Assembly: GCF_000685965.1 (NCBI RefSeq)
Contig: NZ_JMLE01000028.1
Coordinates: 1-57,708, forward strand
Reading direction: 5' to 3'
Source: Arthrobacter sp. UNC362MFTsu5.1
GTDB taxonomy: Bacteria > Actinomycetota > Actinomycetes > Actinomycetales > Micrococcaceae
DNA length: 57,708 nucleotides
Below the pieces are notes generated by a model. It was not told the DNA's origin and ran no database searches. It worked only from the letters and a program-made list of their open reading frames with translations. Shown here in pieces: positions 41,973-49,874 of this stretch; position 1 is the first letter of the stretch; every line of letters begins with the position of its first letter. A program made the translations under genes and the position numbers.

Positions 41973-42755
41973 TCAGTAGTCCACGATCGCGCCGCAGGAA
42001 ATGTTCACGGTGGCGTCGGTGATGGCGCCTGCCCGGTCCGAGGCGATAAAGACCGCCACGTTGCCCACGTCCTCCAGCGTCGCCGTCCGGTTCAGGTGCG
42101 CGGTCCGGGTGATTTCCTCCACAATCTCTTCCCGGCCCTCTGCTTGCCAGGGAATGGTTTCCACGATCCCGCCCGTCACCATCGTGACCACCCGGATGCC
42201 GTCCTTGCCGAGTTCCAGCGCCCACTGCCGGCGCTGCCCCTCCATGGCGTCCAGCGCGATCTTGAACCCGCCCAGCCCGTGCAGGGTCTGCGGTCCGGAG
42301 CCGCCGAACATCAACACGACGCCGGAACGCTGCTTGACCATGTGACGCGCCGCCGCCCGGGTGGTGAGGAAGTGCGTCCGGGTAGCCGCGGTGATGGGCT
42401 GGCTGAAGTCGTCCGCGGAGATGTCCATCAGCGGCTGCTGGACGTCCCCGTACGAGATGAGGTTGAAGGAGATGTCGATCCGCCGGGTCTTTTTTGCGGC
42501 CTGGTCCACGAAGGCGTTCACTTGGCTTTCGTCCAGGGCGTCGACGACGGCGGTGTCCGCGCTGCCGCCTGCCTCACGGATGTCCCGGGCTACTTTGAGG
42601 AGGCGGGATTCCGTCCGGCCGGCCAGGAAGACGTCCGCGCCTTCCGCTGCGAAGGCCCGGGCGACAGCGCCTCCGATGGGGCCGCCGGCGCCGTAGACGA
42701 GGGCTGTTCGGCCCTGCAGGAGACCGGTTGGCCCGGTAGCGTTTTCCAGCGGCAT
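41973..42755 (-). CDS. Atypical short-chain dehydrogenase-like protein without catalytic Tyr
   Basis: The 260-residue protein has a Rossmann start (GRTALVYGAGGPIGGAVARA) and ends like an SDR (TDATVNISCGAIVDY). The NxAG block is replaced by FNLISYG, and where YxxxK is expected the sequence is LGGFKIALDAMEG, so Lys remains but Tyr is Leu. Catalysis by the usual SDR route is therefore doubtful; it may be an enoyl-reductase-like divergent member or a non-enzymatic NAD(P) binder. It is convergent to the GntR gene, 46 bases away, and not clearly part of that regulon. Confidence 0.8.
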   Translation of the reverse strand: MPLENATGPTGLLQGRTALVYGAGGPIGGAVARAFAAEGADVFLAGRTESRLLKVARDIREAGGSADTAVVDALDESQVNAFVDQAAKKTRRIDISFNLISYGDVQQPLMDISADDFSQPITAATRTHFLTTRAAARHMVKQRSGVVLMFGGSGPQTLHGLGGFKIALDAMEGQRRQWALELGKDGIRVVTMVTGGIVETIPWQAEGREEIVEEITRTAHLNRTATLEDVGNVAVFIASDRAGAITDATVNISCGAIVDY

Positions 42756-42877
42756 TGCGGGCCTCCTGCCCGGAAGTGGACGATTCCTCCCACTATCTGC
42801 CTGTGGGCGGCAGGTGGCAAGGGCATCGCGTTTCCGTGTGCCTTGACAGCAGGGCTGGCCGGGAGCAGATTCGGACC

Positions 42878-43243
42878 ATGGTGCAGTCAGGATTCCCCAT
42901 TCTTGTCACGCCCGATCTGGACCGGTTGCTCGCCTTCTACCGGGACCTGCTGGGCGGGAAAATATCGTACTCATTCCCTGCGGAGGGCCCGCCCGTGTAC
43001 GTCGGCCTGCAGCTTGGCTCGATGGCCCTGGGCATCGGCGTGGACAGCGCTACGAAGACCGGGCCGGACGGGCAGCGGATCTCGTTGTGGTTCTACGTTG
43101 ACGACTGCGACGCCACCGTGGAGTCGCTGCGCAGCGGCGGAGCCACCATCACCAAGGATCCGCAGGACCAGCCGTGGGGCGAACGCGTGGCATACCTGCA
43201 GGACCCGGACGGAAACCTGGTGGTGATCGCAACCGGCTCCTAG
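42878..43243 (+). CDS. VOC-family (glyoxalase/bleomycin-resistance-like) protein
   Basis: The 121-residue protein has two beta-alpha-beta-beta-beta halves typical of the VOC superfamily: FPILVTPDLDRLLAFYRDLL and GQRISLWFYVDDCDATVESL, ending in VAYLQDPDGNLVVIATGS with the conserved Asp-Pro-Asp-Gly-Asn. The usual metal His/Glu residues are not clear, so it may be a binding rather than catalytic member. The ATG at 42878 begins the domain; a longer upstream frame lacks support. Its stop overlaps that of the DUF4389 gene at CTAG. Confidence 0.82.
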   Translation: MVQSGFPILVTPDLDRLLAFYRDLLGGKISYSFPAEGPPVYVGLQLGSMALGIGVDSATKTGPDGQRISLWFYVDDCDATVESLRSGGATITKDPQDQPWGERVAYLQDPDGNLVVIATGS

Positions 43244-44943
43244 GGCTGGCGGGGTTCGCCCGGCGGTTCGGTGCGCGGCGGCTCGGTGCGCGGGGACTCC
43301 GGAGTGGCCGGAGGCATTCCCGTTTGGGAGGCGGGGACCGGCGGCGGCAGGTAGCCGGCCGGCGGGGCGTCGGCCGGATCCATCGGGCCCATGTCGAGGC
43401 GGAACGGCGGGTATTCGTCACGCATCAGGGCCACGTAGGCAATGACGCGGTGCGTCCAGCGGTTCAGGCCGATCAGCAGGTCAAAGAGCCTCCGGCCGAA
43501 GCGCCCTGTGAAGAGCAGACTGAAGCCGGCCACGATCACCAGCAGTCCTATCAGCGAGATCCCGCCGCCGCCCTGGTATCCCACCCAGGTTCCATCAACC
43601 CAGGTACCGTCCACCCACCTGCCATCCACCCACGTGCGCCGGCTGCCCCAGGTGCTCGCCGCGCCGGAGAATGCCGAGACAATGAGGAGTTGCGGAAGGG
43701 CCAACAGCCACCATTTGATCAGCACCAGTCCCCGGGACAGTTGCTCGGGGTACTCGACGTCGAAATCCGCCGGGTAGTCGGTCCGCGCCAGCGTGAAGGG
43801 CGGGTAGCGGTCCGTCCCGATGGCTGCGTAGGCGTAGAAGGCCACGCGCCAGTTCCACCGCAGGACGCCCACGTTGAAGTTGAACAGCGAGCGCGGGTAC
43901 CGGCCGGTGAACAGGATGGCGAAGCCGGCCACGATGGTGGTCACGAAGAATGCGAACCAGAGGAAGAACAGCACGATGTAGTGCGGGATCGCCAGGAACC
44001 ACTTGATGAGCCACATTCCACGGGAAAGCCCTGGATCGAGGTAGCCGTTGAGCCGGACCGGGTATCTGGAGGTATCCGAGGGCTGCGGGTCCGTGGGGAG
44101 CGGCGTGCGGCCTCCTGCCGGCGGGACCGCCGCGGCCGCTGTGGGATAAGGCGCTGTGGGATACGGCGTTGCGGCGTACGGTGCGGCGGCCCCCGGCGCC
44201 GGGGCTTCCGGGCCGCCGGGCATGCCCGCCGGTTCCATGTGTCCGGCGGCCGGGTAATGCGGCGGCGGACCGTGCCTGCCCAGTCCGGCGGCGCCGGCAA
44301 CGATGAGCGGCACGCCCACGGCCAGCAGCGCGATGCCGCCGATCAGCAGCCCGATAAAGACTGGCCACAACAGATCGGACCGAACGCCGGCCTGCAGGTC
44401 AACGGAAACAGGAGCGGCGCCGTCGGCGTTCATGACCACCACAGCCCAGCGGCCGCTGCGGAGGTCCCACTCAATCTGCTGGGTCCCGGTTCCCTGGGCA
44501 GACGTGGACCAGAATGGCAGCGCCCCGGGCGCAGCGGGCTCTGCACTGCCGGGGACCTCACGGTACTCCACGCGGAACGGGTAGGAGTCCAACTTGGTGA
44601 TCTCGGAATGCCGGACGTTGTCGAGGTACCGGGCCACGTCTTCCTGCGGTCCGATGCCGATAAAGATCTGCTTTCCGGACGCCGCCGTGCCGCGCAACAG
44701 CAGGCGGCCGGCGCTGTCCGCCGGCAGGACGTCCGGCAGTTCCTCGTCCACCAGGATGTCCAGGCCGGGCGAGGTGATGGCCCGGGTGGCCACGTCGTAG
44801 CGTTCGGTGGGCGTGGTCAAATACCCGTTGTCGCGCTGCTGGAAGTTGACCCATCCGACAAAGCCGGCACCAGTCAGCAGCCCAAGCCCCATCAGGGCGG
44901 CGAGGGTGCCGAGCACCAGCATGACTATCCGGCCTGGTTTCAT
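43240..44943 (-). CDS. Membrane protein with two DUF4389 domains
   Basis: The 567-residue protein has an N-terminal membrane helix (about 7-30), an extracytoplasmic region (about 35-195), a second helix (about 200-225), a Pro/Ala/Tyr-rich linker (APYAATPYPTAPYPTA), then two DUF4389 units (about 300-405 and 410-530). Each unit contains RYPxSLFxFxxGVxRWxxRV-like and TGRFGRRLFDLLIGLNRW wording. A tandem WVDGRWVDGTWVDGTWVG stretch lies in a loop near residue 450. The function is unknown. The ATG 44941-44943 follows AAAGGA. It is the last gene of a leftward four-gene run. Confidence 0.8.
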   Translation of the reverse strand: MKPGRIVMLVLGTLAALMGLGLLTGAGFVGWVNFQQRDNGYLTTPTERYDVATRAITSPGLDILVDEELPDVLPADSAGRLLLRGTAASGKQIFIGIGPQEDVARYLDNVRHSEITKLDSYPFRVEYREVPGSAEPAAPGALPFWSTSAQGTGTQQIEWDLRSGRWAVVVMNADGAAPVSVDLQAGVRSDLLWPVFIGLLIGGIALLAVGVPLIVAGAAGLGRHGPPPHYPAAGHMEPAGMPGGPEAPAPGAAAPYAATPYPTAPYPTAAAAVPPAGGRTPLPTDPQPSDTSRYPVRLNGYLDPGLSRGMWLIKWFLAIPHYIVLFFLWFAFFVTTIVAGFAILFTGRYPRSLFNFNVGVLRWNWRVAFYAYAAIGTDRYPPFTLARTDYPADFDVEYPEQLSRGLVLIKWWLLALPQLLIVSAFSGAASTWGSRRTWVDGRWVDGTWVDGTWVGYQGGGGISLIGLLVIVAGFSLLFTGRFGRRLFDLLIGLNRWTHRVIAYVALMRDEYPPFRLDMGPMDPADAPPAGYLPPPVPASQTGMPPATPESPRTEPPRTEPPGEPRQP

Positions 44944-44984
44944 GGCCGCAGTCCTTTCTTGCCTCTTGCCTGGCCCCCCGGCGG

Positions 44985-45428
44985 CTATCCACCCACTCTT
45001 TTGAGCAGGTCCGCGGCCCATGCGGCCGCTTTGTCGAGTTCCCCGCTGCGGAGCGGGCCCTCGCTGCCTTTGACGTAAAAGGGCATGGGCTTGGAGATGA
45101 TCTCCGCGCCGCCGGCCTTCAGCGATTCGGTCATCTTCCGGGCCGCGTCGCCATGGATGAACAGCCGCACTCGGGTGTCGAAGGCTGCCGCTTTGACGCC
45201 CGCAAGCCGGCCGTCGCCGAGGCTGGACAGCAGCTCGGTGATCTTCGGCGTCGGCCGCCAGCCGTTGATGGGGCTTCCGACCACGAGCAGGTCTCCCTCT
45301 GTGAGCGCGGTGGCCTGGAAGTCCGTCACGGAAACAGCCTGGGCCTGAGGCCCGAGGCCCGCCACGATGGCCTCGGCCACCTGCCTGGTGTTTCCGTAGG
45401 CGGAGTCGTAGACCACCAGGGCTTTCAC
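44985..45428 (-). CDS. Flavodoxin-like protein
   Basis: The 147-residue product begins MKALVVYDSAYGNTRQVAEA, a flavodoxin FMN-phosphate loop, and continues LLVVGSPINGWRPTPKITEL and GVKAAAFDTRV, the flavin-binding loops. It may carry electrons or act as an FMN oxidoreductase. The GTG start overlaps the stop of the alcohol dehydrogenase gene (GTGA), so it is likely co-transcribed and perhaps a redox partner. Confidence 0.88.
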   Translation of the reverse strand: MKALVVYDSAYGNTRQVAEAIVAGLGPQAQAVSVTDFQATALTEGDLLVVGSPINGWRPTPKITELLSSLGDGRLAGVKAAAFDTRVRLFIHGDAARKMTESLKAGGAEIISKPMPFYVKGSEGPLRSGELDKAAAWAADLLKRVGG

Positions 45429-46480
45429 GCCTTGATCACCACTTTGAGCGCCTTGGTTTCCGCGGCGCGGGCGAAGGTGTCGTAGGCGTCCATGAACTGG
45501 TCAAACGTGAAGTGGTGGGTGCCGAATTTCTCCGCGGGCACCTTCTTCTGGGCCACGAGCTTCAGGAGCATCGGTGTGGTGTTGGCATTGACCAGGCCCA
45601 TGCTGATGTTGATGTTCTGGATCCAGAGGTTCTCCACATGCAGTTCCACGGACTTGCCGTGCACACCCACGTTGGCCACGTTGCCGCCGGGACGGACGAT
45701 GTCCGCGCACATGGTGAAGGTCGCCGGAATGCCCACCGCTTCGATGGCCACATCCACCCCCTGCCCGTCCGTGAGCGCCAGCACCTGTTCCTTCCAGTCG
45801 GCGTCGCCGGAGAGGACAACGTTGGTGGCGCCGAACTCGCGGGACTTTTCCAGCCGGTTGGCGTCCAGGTCGATGGCGATGATGGTCGCCGCGCCGTACA
45901 GCCCGGCGGTGGCGATGGCTGCCAACCCGACCGGGCCCGCGCCCACAACTGCCACGGTGTCCCCCGGCTTGACGCGTCCGTACTGCACACCGATTTCAAA
46001 GCCGGTGGGCAGGATGTCGGAGAGCATCACGGCCTGGTCGTCGCTGACCCCTTCAGGGAGGAGGTGCAGCGAGTTCTCCGCGTACGGCACGCGCACGTAT
46101 TCGGCCTGCGTGCCGTCGATCAGGTGTCCGAAGACCCAGCCGATGCCCGCCGCCCCTTCCTCGCCCATGCAGTGCGAGTACAGGCCGGTCTTGCAGTTGG
46201 CACAGTGGCCGCAGGACTTGATGCAGGAGATGATGACCCGGTCCCCCACCTTCAGGCTCGTAACAGAAGAACCCACCTCGGTGATGGTTCCCACGCCTTC
46301 GTGGCCCAGGATCCGGCCCTTCTGCACCGCCGGCACGTCTCCCTTGAGAATGTGCAGGTCCGTTCCACAGATAGTGGTGGTGTCCACTTTGACGATCACG
46401 TCACTGGGATTCTGGATCGTGGGATCCGGGACGTCGGTCCACGACTTTTCGCCGGGGCCTCCGTACACGAGCGCTTTCAT
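45425..46480 (-). CDS. Zinc-dependent alcohol dehydrogenase
   Basis: The 351-residue MDR-family enzyme has catalytic zinc residues in TTICGTDLHILKGD and GHEGVGTI, a structural zinc loop SCIKSCGHCANCKTGLYSHC, and the NAD(P) motif VAVVGAGPVGLAAIATAGLY; AIDLDANRLEK with Asp suggests NAD. It is similar to threonine/butanediol and formaldehyde-type dehydrogenases. Start ATG 46478-46480 has AAGGAG upstream and overlaps the stop of the STAS-like gene (ATGA). Substrate is unknown. Confidence 0.9.
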   Translation of the reverse strand: MKALVYGGPGEKSWTDVPDPTIQNPSDVIVKVDTTTICGTDLHILKGDVPAVQKGRILGHEGVGTITEVGSSVTSLKVGDRVIISCIKSCGHCANCKTGLYSHCMGEEGAAGIGWVFGHLIDGTQAEYVRVPYAENSLHLLPEGVSDDQAVMLSDILPTGFEIGVQYGRVKPGDTVAVVGAGPVGLAAIATAGLYGAATIIAIDLDANRLEKSREFGATNVVLSGDADWKEQVLALTDGQGVDVAIEAVGIPATFTMCADIVRPGGNVANVGVHGKSVELHVENLWIQNINISMGLVNANTTPMLLKLVAQKKVPAEKFGTHHFTFDQFMDAYDTFARAAETKALKVVIKA

Positions 46481-46878
46481 GCGTACTCCTTCACTCTGTG
46501 GATGAAGCCGGGATCCACGATTTTCACGCGGCACGGCACAACCGAGCTGTCCACGCCTGTGGCCAGCCGGGACAGGCGCGCACATTCATGGAGCTGCTCA
46601 AGGACCGTGTCGGTAACCCGTGCACGGGAAAGATCGATGGTGAGCTCCTTGCCGTGCAGCAGCGACGTTGTTCGCCGCGCCACTACATACAGCGCACGGA
46701 GGCTGGCCCCTGTCACCACGCCGCGGACTTCCAGGCTGGCGGCCTCCAGGTCCGCTTCAATGCGAACCACGATCTTCAGCCGGTGCTCTGAATGTTCGTA
46801 ATGGGTGGTGGATGGGGCTCCATGACGGGAATGGACGGCGGGTCGGGTACCCAGGACAGTTCGTGCGTGCTGATTCAT
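46477..46878 (-). CDS. STAS-like hypothetical protein
   Basis: The 133-residue protein has an alternating beta/alpha pattern in its C-terminal 100 residues: RLKIVVRIEADLEAASLEVR, then GASLRALYVVARRT and KELTIDLSRARVTDTVLEQL. This resembles a STAS (anti-anti-sigma) domain, including the conserved strand-Asp-Ser region, but the match is by eye. The ATG at 46876-46878 has AGGAGA 11 bases upstream. It heads the operon STAS-like, alcohol dehydrogenase, flavodoxin, DUF4389, which hints at stress-linked control. Confidence 0.6.
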   Translation of the reverse strand: MNQHARTVLGTRPAVHSRHGAPSTTHYEHSEHRLKIVVRIEADLEAASLEVRGVVTGASLRALYVVARRTTSLLHGKELTIDLSRARVTDTVLEQLHECARLSRLATGVDSSVVPCRVKIVDPGFIHRVKEYA

Positions 46879-47031
46879 GAAGCCGGGTCTCCTGCTATGT
46901 CCGGGAGGCGCACTGCGCCAGCCCTTCCCCAATTTTTTAGCGAGACCGGTTGCTGATCGGCGGAGCATTTCCCCTCCCCAAGGTGCGTGCGTGAGTAACG
47001 CAGACGTGAGATGCCCCACATCAAGGATGGC

Positions 47032-47082
47032 GGCTCTGCGCAGCAAGGGTAAGGGACGAAAGTCCCTGATGCGGAGCCCTTG
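47032..47082 (+). ncRNA. Candidate structured RNA upstream of a small barrel protein gene
   Basis: GGCTCTGC (47032-47039) can pair with GCGGAGCC (47071-47078) in eight pairs, one of them G-U. Inside lies AGGGAC-GAAA-GTCCCT (47052-47067), a six-pair hairpin with a GNRA tetraloop. CAAGGG (47044-47049) is also complementary to CCCTTG (47077-47082), giving either a short pseudoknot or an alternative helix that competes with the outer stem. It is 78 bases before the gene at 47160. It matches no riboswitch class that I know. Confidence 0.35.
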
Positions 47083-47159
47083 ACAGGAGACTTTGCCAGG
47101 TCAAATATGGGCCCTGCCCGGCAAATCCTGCCGTCCGAAGTTTCACCTGAGGAGCAGAA

Positions 47160-47456
47160 ATGGCTACCAATGCCTACGGAGTTGTGCATTTTTTCGCTGG
47201 GGGCACGCAGGACCAGTACGACGCATCAATTGCCGCGGTTCATCCGGGCGAGGGGCTCCTGCCGGACGGCCAGCTTTTCCATGCAGCAGGCCCGTCGGAG
47301 GGTGGGTGGACCATCATGGCCGTCCACGAATCAAAGGAGAGTTGGGAGGCGTTCCGGGACGGCATCCTCATGCCGCGCATGCAGGCGGGCATCGAGGGCG
47401 GCTTCGCAGCACCGCCCGAAGAGACAACGGTCGATCTCTACAAAATCCTGCCGTAG
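47160..47456 (+). CDS. Small dimeric alpha/beta-barrel-like protein
   Basis: The 98-residue protein (GVVHFFAGGTQDQYDASIAA, WTIMAVHESKESWEAFRDGI) has the beta-alpha-beta pattern of small ABM/ferredoxin-like dimers of unknown function. CTGAGGAGCAGAA precedes the ATG, a good ribosome binding site. A possible structured RNA lies upstream. The function is not recognised. Confidence 0.75.
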   Translation: MATNAYGVVHFFAGGTQDQYDASIAAVHPGEGLLPDGQLFHAAGPSEGGWTIMAVHESKESWEAFRDGILMPRMQAGIEGGFAAPPEETTVDLYKILP

Positions 47457-47522
47457 CAGTCGTGATTGGCCTCCCGGCGGATGCTGCACGGGATCAGGAG
47501 CCGTGCGGAGGCGAACTCCTAG

Positions 47523-47528
47523 TAGCCT
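47523..47528 (+). promoter_or_regulatory. -10-like hexamer suggesting a leaderless start for the amidohydrolase gene
   Basis: TAGCCT is six bases before the ATG at 47535 and there is no Shine-Dalgarno site between. The same spacing is seen before the YciI gene. The -35 region is poor. Confidence 0.35.
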
Positions 47529-47534
47529 GTCCGC

Positions 47535-49127
47535 ATGCCTGTCTCCGCCGCACCTGAACTCGTCCTGGCCTCCGTCCGGCAGCCCGGTGAGACCGACTGT
47601 TCGGACATTCACATCGCCAATGGGGTTGTTACCCGGATTTCGGCTGCGGAGCAGCAGCCGGCCGGCGCCAGGCCAGCCGCTGCCGGGACCGGTGGTGCCA
47701 GCATGGCTGGTGCCCGCATCGTCGACTGCGGCGGCCGGAACATCATCCCGGGACTGTGGGACGAACATGTGCACATGACCCAGTGGGCCATGGCTGCCAA
47801 CCGGATCGACCTGTCGCACGCCACATCGGCGCGGGACGCGGTCGACGTCGTTCGTTCAAGGATCGAAGAAGGCCCGGGCGGCAATCGCCGCAAGGATGAG
47901 AACGACGGCGGGGCGGGGCCCACGCTGGTGGGCGTCGGCTTCCGCGACGCCGTCTGGGCGGACGTGCCCAGCCTGGCGATGCTCGATGCCGCGACTCACG
48001 GAGTGCCTGCAGCGCTGATCAGCCACGACCTCCACTGCGTCTGGCTGAACAGTGCCGCCGCCCGGCGCTACGGGGTGGAGGTTGACGCCGGCGGCCTGCT
48101 GCGGGAGGACGCTGCGTTTGCGCTGACCCGTGAGCTGGGCCGGCTGCCGGACTCAGTGGTTGACGCCTGGGTGGGCGACGCTGCCCGTAAGGCCGCCGCC
48201 CGCGGCGTGGTGGGGATCGTGGACTTCGAGATGACCTGGAACCGCGACGTGTGGCTCCGGCGTATCACTGGCGGCTTCGGTTCCCTCCGGGTGGAGGCGG
48301 GCGTCTATCCGGAGCATCTGGACCGCGCGCGGCTCGAGGCCATGCGGACAGGGCAGGAAATTCCGGGCGGGAACGGCCTGCTCCGGGTGGGCCCGCTCAA
48401 GGTGCTGATCGACGGCTCGCTAAACACCCGGACCGCCTACTGCGTGGATCCATACCCGTACGGCGGACGGGGCCTGCTCACCGTCAGCGAACCGGAACTG
48501 CTGGCGCTGCTGGCCCGGGCCAGGGAGGCCGGCTTCGTTCCTGCGGTCCACGCGATCGGCGATGCCGCCAACCAGGTGGCGCTGAACGCTTTCGAGGCGG
48601 CCAGCATCACCGGACGGATCGAACATGCCCAGTTTGTGCGGCAGGAGGACTTCGCGCGTTTTGGCCGGCTCGGCCTGACCGCCAGCGTCCAGCCGGCACA
48701 CGCCCTCGATGACCGCGACGCCGCCGACGCCAACTGGGGTGACCGCACCGACAGAGCCTTTCCGTTGCGGTCCCTGCTGGCCGCCGGGGCCACGCTGGCG
48801 CTGGGTTCGGACGCCCCGGTGGCACCGCTGGATCCGTGGACCGCGATGTCGGCAGCGACCACCAGGTCAGGCCTCGACGGACGCGCACCGTGGCACCCGG
48901 AACAGGCAATCACGCGGAAGGAGGCCCTGGCGGCGTCTGCCCGTGGACGCAGCCGGATCAGGGTGGGCGACCCGGCTGACATCGCGGTGCTCGACGCCGA
49001 TCCGCTCGGCGTCCCGGACGAAGTGTTCGCCTCGATGCCGGTGGCGGCAACGCTCATTGCCGGCCGGTTCACGTTCGCCGACGGCTTGACGGACGACGGC
49101 GGCGGGACGGTTGCGTCCGGATCCTGA
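47535..49127 (+). CDS. Amidohydrolase family protein (YtcJ-like)
   Basis: The 530-residue metal hydrolase has the HxH motif in IIPGLWDEHVHMTQWAM, later ligands in VHAIGDAANQVALNAFE and RIEHAQFV, and the C-terminal Asp in LALGSDAPVAPLDPWTAM followed by RKEALAASARGRSRIRVGDP. It belongs to amidohydrolase 3 (YtcJ-like), which hydrolyses amides, formyl groups or lactams in the cytoplasm. An insert GPGGNRRKDENDGGAG near residue 115 is unusual. Length is normal. Substrate is unknown. Confidence 0.88.
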   Translation: MPVSAAPELVLASVRQPGETDCSDIHIANGVVTRISAAEQQPAGARPAAAGTGGASMAGARIVDCGGRNIIPGLWDEHVHMTQWAMAANRIDLSHATSARDAVDVVRSRIEEGPGGNRRKDENDGGAGPTLVGVGFRDAVWADVPSLAMLDAATHGVPAALISHDLHCVWLNSAAARRYGVEVDAGGLLREDAAFALTRELGRLPDSVVDAWVGDAARKAAARGVVGIVDFEMTWNRDVWLRRITGGFGSLRVEAGVYPEHLDRARLEAMRTGQEIPGGNGLLRVGPLKVLIDGSLNTRTAYCVDPYPYGGRGLLTVSEPELLALLARAREAGFVPAVHAIGDAANQVALNAFEAASITGRIEHAQFVRQEDFARFGRLGLTASVQPAHALDDRDAADANWGDRTDRAFPLRSLLAAGATLALGSDAPVAPLDPWTAMSAATTRSGLDGRAPWHPEQAITRKEALAASARGRSRIRVGDPADIAVLDADPLGVPDEVFASMPVAATLIAGRFTFADGLTDDGGGTVASGS

Positions 49128-49130
49128 CCA

Positions 49131-49207
49131 AGCGCGAACGGACACCTACGGCCCCTACGGACCGCCCGCCGTCGTGCCACAACAGCGCGAACGGACACCT
49201 ACGGCCC
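49131..49207. repeat. 24-bp direct repeat with the GCGCGAACGG seed
   Basis: AGCGCGAACGGACACCTACG followed by GCCC occurs exactly at 49131-49154 and 49184-49207, 53 bases apart, in the convergent gap after the amidohydrolase gene. Its first 11 bases equal the outer end of the inverted repeat at 13061-13125, and its complement occurs at 14239-14251. Confidence 0.85.
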
Positions 49208-49224
49208 TTGCGTAAGCCCGGCGC

Positions 49225-49731
49225 TTATCCCTTGACCCGGGCTTGGACCAGGTTGGCGAACGGCAGGCGGCCGAATTCCTCACGGAAGGCTGCGTGATAT
49301 GCGGCCTCCGCCTGGTTCAGCCCGCCGGCGGGCAACTCTTTCCAGGCTATGAGCAGGGACTTGGTGTTTGCGAGTTGCCAGATGAGCCGCCCGTCCCAGT
49401 GTCCGGGAGGCTTGCCGTTGCCAAAGTCCAGGAATTCCTGGATCTGCCGGCGGAGGCCGCGGTTGCCTCTGCTTCCCGGCCCGGCCTTTCCGACGTAGAG
49501 GACCTCCGCGCCGTCGACCCATTCGGCCGCGAGCTTTTCGGCGGTGAGCGAGGGGTCCTTTTTCTTGAACACCCCGGCGGTGCTCTTGGCAAGGAACTGG
49601 ACCTGGAATCCTTCAGGCTGGATAACGGCGAAGACTCCGGGCGCCTGCGGGATCCGGTTGATGTCGACTTCCGCGAAGGTCCTGAAGCCGGCGAAACCGT
49701 CCTCCCGGAGCGCCCTTTTGTTGACCAGCAT
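49225..49731 (-). CDS. GIY-YIG-like nuclease-fold protein
   Basis: The 168-residue protein contains PGVFAVIQPEGFQVQFLAKS and, after an insert, GAEVLYVGKAGPGSRGNRGL followed by RRQIQEFLDFG, which resembles the GIY and YIG-Arg blocks of GIY-YIG domains. A glutamate in LNQAEAAYHAAFREEFGRLP could be the metal ligand. It is thus a possible DNA-cutting or DNA-binding protein, but the motif is degenerate (GVF, YVG). ATG 49729-49731 has AAGGA eight bases upstream; a TTG 16 codons earlier is less likely. Confidence 0.7.
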   Translation of the reverse strand: MLVNKRALREDGFAGFRTFAEVDINRIPQAPGVFAVIQPEGFQVQFLAKSTAGVFKKKDPSLTAEKLAAEWVDGAEVLYVGKAGPGSRGNRGLRRQIQEFLDFGNGKPPGHWDGRLIWQLANTKSLLIAWKELPAGGLNQAEAAYHAAFREEFGRLPFANLVQARVKG

Positions 49732-49874
49732 GATGGGGTCCTTGGCTCGTGTAAACGTGGGAACGGCGTCGGCCGCCAAGGAAACTCTAGCCGGATGAGC
49801 GCGGCGGCCGTTCGTTGTGCCCGCATCATCTCCGTGCCGGCTTGAATGTCGGTGGTCGCGGAGACACTTGATGC

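Noticed and set aside
43555..43630. WVDG repeat DNA as a possible small CRISPR-like or satellite array
   Set aside because: It is a short in-frame coding repeat within the DUF4389 protein; no spacers and no cas genes.
47040..47082. Known riboswitch (TPP, glycine, cobalamin, SAM, c-di-GMP) upstream of 47160
   Set aside because: None of their conserved sequence signatures is present; kept only as an unassigned structured RNA candidate.
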